Shown here piece after piece: positions 58,204 through 64,000 of a DNA stretch of 64,000 nucleotides (positions are counted from its first letter, which is position 1; each line of letters opens with the position of its first letter). The position numbers and the translations under genes are program-made. The stretch comes from Clostridium_T sp040217795 (lineage in GTDB: Bacteria; Bacillota; Clostridia; Clostridiales; Clostridiaceae): contig JBEHWK010000002.1 of NCBI GenBank assembly GCA_040217795.1, forward strand, positions 46,124 through 110,123. The letters are read 5' to 3'. Under the pieces are notes generated by a model. The model saw only the letters and a program-made list of their open reading frames with translations, ran no database searches and was not told the DNA's origin.

Positions 58204-59211
58204 ATGGGAAAAAGAAGATTGTATGGAACAGTAATAGTTACTTACCGATGTAATGCACACTGTAATATGTGTGACTGTTTTAAGGACCCTACTAAACCAA
58301 GTGAAGAAATTACGTTAGGTGACATAAAGAAACTTCCGGAGATGGCATTTACCAATATTACTGGCGGCGAGCCTTTCATCAGGCAGGATATTCCTGAAAT
58401 TGTAGAAGAACTTTATAAGAAATCTGACAGAATCGTTATATCTACTAATGGTTATTTCACAGATAGAATCATTAACCTCTGTAAAAGATTCCCGAAGGTT
58501 GGTATACGTATCAGCATTGAAGGACTTCAGAAAACAAACGATGCCATCAGGGGTATTCCCAATGGTTTTGAGAGAGGGTATACCACATTAAAGACTCTTG
58601 TGGAAATGGGGCATCCGGATGTTGGGTTTGGTATGACAGTCCAGGACATGAACTGTGAAGACCTGGTTCCGTTGTATGAACTTTCTGATGAACTTGGTAT
58701 GGAGTTTGCAACAGCAACTCTCCACAATTCATTCTACTTTAGAAAGACAGATAACAAAATTGATGATAAGTATCATGTGGCTCGGAACTTTGAAAAACTG
58801 ATCAATAAGCTGCTCCAAAGCAAATCACCTAAGAAGTGGGCGAGAGCATACTTCAACCATGGACTTATTAACTACATTTATGGAAACAAGAGACTGCTGC
58901 CATGTGATATGTCAAGGGATGCATTTTTTATTGATCCCTTCTGTGATGTCATTCCTTGTAATGGCATGGAAAAGAAGGCCGTCATGGGTAACCTTCATAC
59001 ACAATCCTGGGATGAATTATGGAACTCTGACCAGGCAAGTGAAGTCAGAAAATGTACCAGGGGATGTGACAGAAACTGCTGGATGATTGGCAGTGTTTCA
59101 CCGGCAATGCATAAATACATTTGGGTTCCTGGCTGGTGGATTCTCAGGCACAAGTTTTTAAGTGGCGGAAAATACAGGTTAAGTGAGAACAGCTTCATTT
59201 CAGCACCGTAG
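58204..59211 (+). CDS. Radical-SAM/SPASM protein of the polysaccharide locus
   Basis: A 335-residue radical-SAM enzyme. The cluster motif C-x3-C-x2-C is in TYRCNAHCNMCDCF (Cys-16, -20, -23), followed by the SAM-binding NITGGEPFIRQDI. The C-terminal half has extra cysteines in a SPASM-like layout: LPCDMSRDAFFIDPFCDVIPC and CTRGCDRNCW. AGAGAGGA precedes ATG 58204. Its substrate is unknown; related proteins beside glycosyltransferases may modify a sugar or a peptide. No small precursor peptide gene was noticed next to it. Confidence 0.85.
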   Translation: MGKRRLYGTVIVTYRCNAHCNMCDCFKDPTKPSEEITLGDIKKLPEMAFTNITGGEPFIRQDIPEIVEELYKKSDRIVISTNGYFTDRIINLCKRFPKVGIRISIEGLQKTNDAIRGIPNGFERGYTTLKTLVEMGHPDVGFGMTVQDMNCEDLVPLYELSDELGMEFATATLHNSFYFRKTDNKIDDKYHVARNFEKLINKLLQSKSPKKWARAYFNHGLINYIYGNKRLLPCDMSRDAFFIDPFCDVIPCNGMEKKAVMGNLHTQSWDELWNSDQASEVRKCTRGCDRNCWMIGSVSPAMHKYIWVPGWWILRHKFLSGGKYRLSENSFISAP

Positions 59212-59286
59212 AAAAATAAGAAATAGAAAGTTATGAGAAAATTTGGTGATAAATTTTCCATAGGTATAAAATTCAGGAGGAAAAGA

Positions 59287-60120
59287 ATGGACAATGATAG
59301 ATTAGTTCGGTTGGCACAGATGGATCTATTACTGGAACTTAAAAGAATCTGCCATAAGTGTAATATTAATTATTTTTTAGCTGGAGGCACTTTGTTAGGT
59401 GCTATAAGACATCAGGGATTTATTCCATGGGATGATGATATTGATGTTGGGATGCTTCGTAAAGACTATGATAAATTTATTAAAGCTTGTTACAGTGAAC
59501 TTGATTCTGACTATGGACTTTATGATTGGAATATTGATAAAAATTCACCGGCACCTTTTCTGAAAATGAAAATAAAAGGCACGCACTATGTTGAGTATTT
59601 ATCTAGAGACAGCAGCATGAATGATGAGATATATATTGATATTTTTCCTTTTGACAATGCACCGGATAGTATTTATAAACAAAAGATGCAAGCAATAAAA
59701 GTGTATTTGTTAAAAAAAATACTACTTTTGAGGTGTGGATTCTCAATAGATGAAAATAAAAAAATATATAAATCCATGTTATATAAAATTCTATTGGCTT
59801 TTTCTAAAATACACTCTGTAGCAGCCTGGAAAAAGAGGTTTATTAACGTAATAACAGAATACAATAGTAAAGATTCATTATATGTAGTTAATATGTGCGG
59901 AGCATATTCATATAAGAGATCAATGAGAGAGAAATCAATACTGGAGCATTTTATAGAGAAACCTTTTGAAGGACATAACTTTCCTGTACCGGAAAATTAT
60001 CATCGATATTTATCAGAAGTATACGGGGACTATATGAAACTGCCGCCGGAAGCTCAAAGAGTCAGTAGGCATGGTATTTTGAATATCGATTTAAATACTT
60101 ATAAAATCAGGAGTATATGA
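59287..60120 (+). CDS. LicD family phosphotransferase
   Basis: A 277-residue LicD-type enzyme that transfers a phospho-alcohol such as phosphocholine (or ribitol/glycerol phosphate) from a CDP donor to a sugar. The signature FLAGGTLLGAIRHQGFIPWD followed by DDDIDVGM is intact, and IYIDIFPFDNAPD follows. ATG 59287 is fixed by AGGAGG (59275-59280); an upstream ATG at 59233 has no site. The TagD-like cytidylyltransferase at the head of the locus could supply its CDP-activated donor. The stop overlaps the start of the polymerase (ATGA). Confidence 0.92.
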   Translation: MDNDRLVRLAQMDLLLELKRICHKCNINYFLAGGTLLGAIRHQGFIPWDDDIDVGMLRKDYDKFIKACYSELDSDYGLYDWNIDKNSPAPFLKMKIKGTHYVEYLSRDSSMNDEIYIDIFPFDNAPDSIYKQKMQAIKVYLLKKILLLRCGFSIDENKKIYKSMLYKILLAFSKIHSVAAWKKRFINVITEYNSKDSLYVVNMCGAYSYKRSMREKSILEHFIEKPFEGHNFPVPENYHRYLSEVYGDYMKLPPEAQRVSRHGILNIDLNTYKIRSI

Positions 60121-61355
60121 ATACAAAAAGTAGGTTGATTAAAGTGAAATTAAATAAAAGAGTTTTATTCCCCCTTCTGGGAGTATATGTAGTTTGTTTG
60201 ATGATATGGGATTTTGCAATTGAATATAAACTAGCGTTAATTTTGTTGGTAGGAGTTACATTTTTATTCGAAAAGGTGAATTTATTTGCTCGTCCTCACT
60301 TTTATGAGATTACTTATGCCATATTTATTCTTTACTTTCTGCTCCATACCTTTTGTGACTTTTCTATAGCGCCTGATATATCTTATGAATATATTCCAAC
60401 GCTGCTTATGAATTTAATTGCAATAATTTGCTGTATAAAAATTATAAATACCAGAGATAGAATAATAAGCTTAATGAAAATCATGATATTTGTAACAGCA
60501 ATATTGTGTATATATATTATGATTGTTGATAGAAGCAGGATTTTTTCAGGTAATTTAGGTACACTAGTTCATAAACCATTTAGCAGTCAGAAATATGACC
60601 ATAACTCAATACCAATTTTTTGTGCATATTCACTGATGTTTTTGGGATATTTCAGAGTAGATAAAATTAAATTTAAATATAATTATTTATTTACTTGTTA
60701 TTTTCTTTTGTTTATTATTCTTTCTGGGGCACGAAAAGCTTTAATACTTGCTTCAATAGGTTTGATAATTTATCCGTATGTATTTTCTGGAAAACGAGAG
60801 AATTCTGCTAAAAAATTATTTAAAATTGTAATTGCCTTACTAATATTTTATATTGCATATTATTTGATAATGAACAATGAATTTTTATATCAAATGATAG
60901 GGCAGCGGATAGACGGAGTTGTTTCAGGTCTGGAGGGTGGTGATTATACGGAATCCTCTGCAAGAACCAGATCAATAATGATTAACACAGGAATAGAGTT
61001 AATTAAAAATAATTGGTGGGTTGGTTATGGGTTAGGCACATTCAAAACTTTTCCAGGCAGTTTTGGTACCTGGGCCCATAATACTTATATTGAATTAACT
61101 GTTTCGGGAGGAATATGGGCTACTATTATTTATTATTTATTTAATATATATGCGACAATTGTTCTCTATAAAAGATATAGATACGATAAATTAGGTGCTA
61201 TGTTTTTTTGTATAACCCTTTACATGTTTATAAATGATATGGTAGCAGTTTCTTATTTGCAGAGATCAGTAAATTTGTTATATTGTATGATTAATGGGTA
61301 TATAGTAATAAATGATGTTAGTAAGAAACAAAGTTCCAAAAAACTGGTCAATTAA
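60117..61355 (+). CDS. O-antigen ligase/polymerase-like protein (Wzy)
   Basis: A 412-residue integral membrane protein with about ten to twelve spans. The large loop has GQRIDGVVSGLEGGDYTESSARTR, then NWWVGYGLGTF and AHNTYIELTVSGGIW, the Wzy_C/RfaL-type conserved segment with the AHN motif. In this locus it would polymerise lipid-linked repeat units on the outer face of the membrane. It overlaps the licD gene by 4 nt, and 145 nt separate it from the flippase gene. Confidence 0.88.
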   Translation: MNTKSRLIKVKLNKRVLFPLLGVYVVCLMIWDFAIEYKLALILLVGVTFLFEKVNLFARPHFYEITYAIFILYFLLHTFCDFSIAPDISYEYIPTLLMNLIAIICCIKIINTRDRIISLMKIMIFVTAILCIYIMIVDRSRIFSGNLGTLVHKPFSSQKYDHNSIPIFCAYSLMFLGYFRVDKIKFKYNYLFTCYFLLFIILSGARKALILASIGLIIYPYVFSGKRENSAKKLFKIVIALLIFYIAYYLIMNNEFLYQMIGQRIDGVVSGLEGGDYTESSARTRSIMINTGIELIKNNWWVGYGLGTFKTFPGSFGTWAHNTYIELTVSGGIWATIIYYLFNIYATIVLYKRYRYDKLGAMFFCITLYMFINDMVAVSYLQRSVNLLYCMINGYIVINDVSKKQSSKKLVN

Positions 61356-61410
61356 TGTAAATAAGCAAATTGACAAGGTTTACATTTATGTATTTAAGGC
61401 TATTTGGATT

Positions 61411-61446
61411 AAAGGGCCTCAGTCTTTGCCGGAGTACAGGCCCTTT
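61411..61446 (+). other. Stem-loop between the polymerase and flippase genes
   Basis: AAAGGGCCT (61411-61419) and AGGCCCTTT (61438-61446) form a perfect 9-bp stem with 18-nt loop and no T tail. It may be an mRNA processing or stability structure. Nothing else is evident in this 145-nt gap apart from the AGAGGAG site. Confidence 0.55.
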
Positions 61447-61500
61447 CAGTCATGTGACTAACAAACCAAAGCAATATGAATATGTAAGAGGAGTAGTATT

Positions 61501-63078
61501 ATGAAAATAAATCAGCTTAAAGCGGGAGCATTTTTATCATATATTACAATTGCATTAAATACAATTATAAGCTTGATATATACACCATTTATGCTTAATA
61601 TGATGGGAATATCAGAATATGGATTATATTCATTAACTGCATCTATAGTCGGATATCTTACAATTCTTGATTTTGGATTTGGTAATGCTGTTATAAGATA
61701 TACTGCAAAATATAGAGCAATGAATGAAAAAGAAAAAGAATATAATCTGAACGGTATGTTTCTGGTCATATACACAATAATAGGTGTAATAACAGTTTTT
61801 GCTGGATTTATTTTATACTTTAATGTAGGGAATCTATTTTCAGTAACAATGACTCCTGAAGAAATTAAAAAAGCAAAAATTTTAATGTTATTACTTGTTT
61901 TTAATTTGGCAGTATCATTTCCGCTAGGGATATTCAGCTCTATAATAAAAGCTTATGAACAATTTATTTTTTCCAAAGTCATTAACATAATAAGACTTAT
62001 AATCAGTCCATGTATAATGATTCCACTATTAATTTCAGGGTATCGTTCCATTGGGATGGTAATGGTCACAACCATTTTGAATATTTCAATTTTACTTTTA
62101 AATATGTGGTATTGCCTTACAAAACTAGAAGTCAAGATTCATTTTAATAATTTTGATTTTAGTTTATTAAAGGAAATAACTGTTTATTCCTTTTATGTAT
62201 TTTTATCTGCTATTGTTAGTAAAATAAATTGGGGTTCGGACAAATTTATTTTAGGAATGATGTCTGGTACGGCAGCGGTGGCTATATATTCGGTTGCAAT
62301 GCAATTCAGCGGTTACTATATGTCTTTTTCAGGAGCTATTACAGGTGTATTTTTGCCTAAGTTAACAGCAATGGTTGAAAGAAAAGTTTCAGATAAAGAA
62401 TTATCTGATTTTTTTATAAAGATTGGAAGAGTTCTATATATTATTATGGCGTATGTCCTATGTGCATTATTACTTTTAGGACAAGAATTTATTAATGTTT
62501 GGGCTGGTAAAGATTACAGCAGTGCTTACTATATTATGGTGGTATTAGTTATTCCGGTGACAGTACCATTAATACAAGACATAGGTATTCCAATATTACA
62601 GGCGGAAAATAAACAAAAGTTTATATCCATAACTTGTTTTTTTACAGCTGTTTTAAATATTGCATTAAGCATACCATTATCAAAAATATATGGGGGAATT
62701 GGATGTGCCATAGGAACAGCTATTGGACTGACAATAGGAAATATTATTATTACAAATATTTACTACTATAAAGAGGTTCATTTAAATATTCCAAAGTTTT
62801 GGAAGGAAATATTTTTAATGTCTATACCAGTTGTCATTTCTTTTGTTTGCAGTTTCTTTATAAATAGTTTTATAGTTGGAAATGGATACATTTATATACT
62901 AATTAAAGGAGTTGTATTTACTTTGATTTATATTACTCTAATGTGGTTTATGGGAATTAATAAATATGAAAAGGAATTATTTATATTTCCTATAAGGAAT
63001 ATAAAAGCAAGAAATGGGAAGTGTAAGTTTATGCAGCATTTCAAGAAATTATATAATATCCGTCAGATAGAAATATAA
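61501..63078 (+). CDS. Polysaccharide flippase (Wzx, MATE-fold)
   Basis: A 525-residue membrane protein with about 12-14 spans, of the polysaccharide-export (Wzx) family: it flips undecaprenyl-linked repeat units outward. It opens KAGAFLSYITIALNTIISLIY, with MGISEYGLYSLTASIVGYLT and LDFGFGNAVIRYTAKYRA, characteristic of these transporters. The soluble tail (FIFPIRNIKARNGKCKF) is basic. It is the last gene of the rightward polysaccharide locus and is followed by a terminator. Confidence 0.92.
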   Translation: MKINQLKAGAFLSYITIALNTIISLIYTPFMLNMMGISEYGLYSLTASIVGYLTILDFGFGNAVIRYTAKYRAMNEKEKEYNLNGMFLVIYTIIGVITVFAGFILYFNVGNLFSVTMTPEEIKKAKILMLLLVFNLAVSFPLGIFSSIIKAYEQFIFSKVINIIRLIISPCIMIPLLISGYRSIGMVMVTTILNISILLLNMWYCLTKLEVKIHFNNFDFSLLKEITVYSFYVFLSAIVSKINWGSDKFILGMMSGTAAVAIYSVAMQFSGYYMSFSGAITGVFLPKLTAMVERKVSDKELSDFFIKIGRVLYIIMAYVLCALLLLGQEFINVWAGKDYSSAYYIMVVLVIPVTVPLIQDIGIPILQAENKQKFISITCFFTAVLNIALSIPLSKIYGGIGCAIGTAIGLTIGNIIITNIYYYKEVHLNIPKFWKEIFLMSIPVVISFVCSFFINSFIVGNGYIYILIKGVVFTLIYITLMWFMGINKYEKELFIFPIRNIKARNGKCKFMQHFKKLYNIRQIEI

Positions 63079-63121
63079 TTTTGAAAAATGGAGAAATCTT
63101 AAGACCAGCTATTTATGAAAG

Positions 63122-63176
63122 GCGCCCCTTATATGAGACAGTATGGTAAACTGTAAATAATATAGGGGGTGTTTTA
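63122..63176 (+). terminator. Terminator of the polysaccharide operon
   Basis: GCGCCCCTTATAT (63122-63134) pairs with ATATAGGGGGTGT (63160-63172) with three G-U pairs, enclosing ACAGT/ACTGT, then TTTT. Confidence 0.7.
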
Positions 63177-63215
63177 ATTGCTTAGTGGAAGCTGAATAAG
63201 AATATTCTTAAAATT

Positions 63216-63255
63216 AATAAACACTCACAGTATAAATTAACTGCAAGTGTTTATT
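63216..63255 (-). terminator. Terminator of the leftward rmlB remnant
   Basis: AATAAACACT (63216-63225) and AGTGTTTATT (63246-63255) form a 10-bp stem, extended inward by CAGT/ACTG. Read on the minus strand it is followed by AATTTT. Convergent with the polysaccharide operon terminator. Confidence 0.7.
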
Positions 63256-63262
63256 GTTAAGT

Positions 63263-63866
63263 CTATTTTTCCTCATACATCATTTTATAATAATTCTTAT
63301 AATCACCTGAGGTTACATTATTTATCCAATTCTTGTTATTAAGATACCACTCTATTGTCTTAACAATTCCAGCTTCAAAGGATGTTTCAGGATACCACCC
63401 GAGATTTTCCCTTATCTTTGCAGGATCAATAGCGTATCTTCTATCGTGGCCTTTTCTGTCATCAATATATTTTATAAGGTCCTCTGTTATTTTATTATCC
63501 AGATTATTATGGAGGTATTCTATGACAGTCCTGACAATCTGGATGTTTGTTCTTTCATTGTGACCCCCTACATTATAAACTTGTCCTTCAACCCCATTTT
63601 TCAGAACCATGTCAATAGCCTTGCAATGGTCCTCCACATACAGCCAGTCTCTTATGTTAAGGCCATCCCCGTAAACAGGAATCTCCTTGTGGTTAATGCA
63701 GTTGTTTATTAACAACGGTATCAGCTTTTCAGGGAAATGGTATGGACCATAGTTGTTTGAGCATCTTGTTATTGTTACAGGCATATTAAATGTGTTACTG
63801 AAGGCCTGAACCATAAAGTCAGCTCCTGCCTTGCTTGCTGAATATGGGCTGTGAGGGTCAGATAGT
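63263..63866 (-). pseudogene. rmlB: dTDP-glucose 4,6-dehydratase, 5'-truncated
   Basis: The C-terminal two-thirds of RmlB, the second enzyme of dTDP-rhamnose synthesis. The catalytic Tyr-Lys motif is present in HSPYSASKAGAD (around 63810-63855), followed by ITRCSNNYGPYHFPEKLIPL, IPVYGDGLNIRDWLYVEDHC and the NVGGHNERTN and LGWYPETSFE signatures. Homology stops near 63866 and an in-frame stop lies at 63890-63892, so the NAD-binding N-terminus (about 125-130 residues) is missing. An ATG at 63814 lies downstream of the catalytic motif, so no active enzyme is expected. Other rml genes are not seen in the window. Confidence 0.88.
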
Positions 63867-64000
63867 GTAAAGTGACGTATGAAAAAACGCTATTTAAAAA
63901 ATTAGTCTTAAATTTAGTTATAAAACCCATTAAGTGGTTTTATTCACCAGTAAAATGCTATTTAAGGGCATGCAAAAAAAGACCTTCGGTAACGGAGGCA
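63867..64000. mobile_element. Probable end of an insertion element interrupting rmlB
   Basis: Sequence unrelated to rmlB begins at GTAAAGTGACG (63867). It is AT-rich and non-coding, contains GCTATTTAA twice (63889 and 63956 region) and, near the window edge, a small hairpin CCTTCG-GTAA-CGGAGG. Ends beginning GTAA are known for IS66-type elements, but no transposase is visible, so family assignment is a guess. Confidence 0.4.

Noticed and set aside
1..64000. CRISPR arrays, rRNA genes, complete transposases and prophage genes
   Set aside because: No regularly spaced repeats, no rRNA sequence and no complete transposase or phage structural gene was seen; the only mobile-element evidence is the partial end at 63867 and the small repeats.

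Overview
The window is low-GC DNA from an anaerobic, endospore-forming Firmicute (class Clostridia). Evidence: a near-complete set of sporulation genes (spoIIGA-sigE-sigG, an uninterrupted sigK, spoIVA, a YlmC/YmxH-type gene), strong AGGAGG-type Shine-Dalgarno sites, several TTG/GTG starts, and a T-box leader on alaS. The genus cannot be fixed from sequence reading alone; a Sedimentibacter- or Clostridium-like organism fits.

Layout. 1-4640: end of accA, a divergent ECF (niacin-type) transporter, an orphan hutP and a TrpXYZ-like ABC importer. 4.7-7.7 kb: rarA and a beta-CASP metallo-hydrolase. 7.7-11 kb: iscR-iscS-iscU-mnmA, the iron-sulfur and tRNA-thiolation operon. 11-24 kb: a structured repeat, the T-box-controlled alaS, then ireB-ruvX-DUF1292-fur-rnj-ylbF, typA, the tRNA wobble-modification pair trmR-trhP, a penicillin-binding protein and a small lipoprotein. 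24-32 kb: sigK, a lone pilT-type ATPase, a processive glycosyltransferase, a divergent ftsA-like gene, ftsZ, spoIIGA, sigE and sigG. 32-41 kb: ylmC, nrdR, ylmD, then a full phosphate module phoP-phoR-pstSCAB-phoU. 41-46.4 kb: DUF512 radical-SAM protein, der, gpsA, spoIVA. 46.4-47.5 kb: a small accessory strip with a structured repeat, a 34-residue lysine-rich protein, tRNA-Pro(GGG), and an orphan gene lying between two near-identical terminators. 47.5-63.2 kb: a surface-polysaccharide locus read rightward and ending in a strong terminator. The window ends with a leftward rmlB whose 5' part is cut off by what looks like a mobile-element end.

How the genes work together. The first 46 kb is mostly conserved housekeeping and sporulation DNA with familiar gene orders. 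The polysaccharide locus has a Wzx/Wzy-type architecture: initiating sugar-phosphate transferase, Wzz-tyrosine kinase fusion, glycosyltransferases, UDP-galactopyranose mutase, flippase and polymerase. It also has an unusual decoration set: a TagD-like cytidylyltransferase, an aldolase-type protein fused to an unassigned C-terminal domain, a radical-SAM/SPASM protein and a LicD phosphotransferase. Together these could make and attach a CDP-activated substituent.

The most interesting non-coding signals are: a three-member family of structured repeats, two of them in 5' leaders; a 65-bp hairpin repeated before two polysaccharide genes; hairpins that cover the ribosome-binding sites of sigK and the penicillin-binding protein; a promoter-terminator arrangement before typA; and a truncated duplicate of a glycosyltransferase gene marking a cassette insertion.
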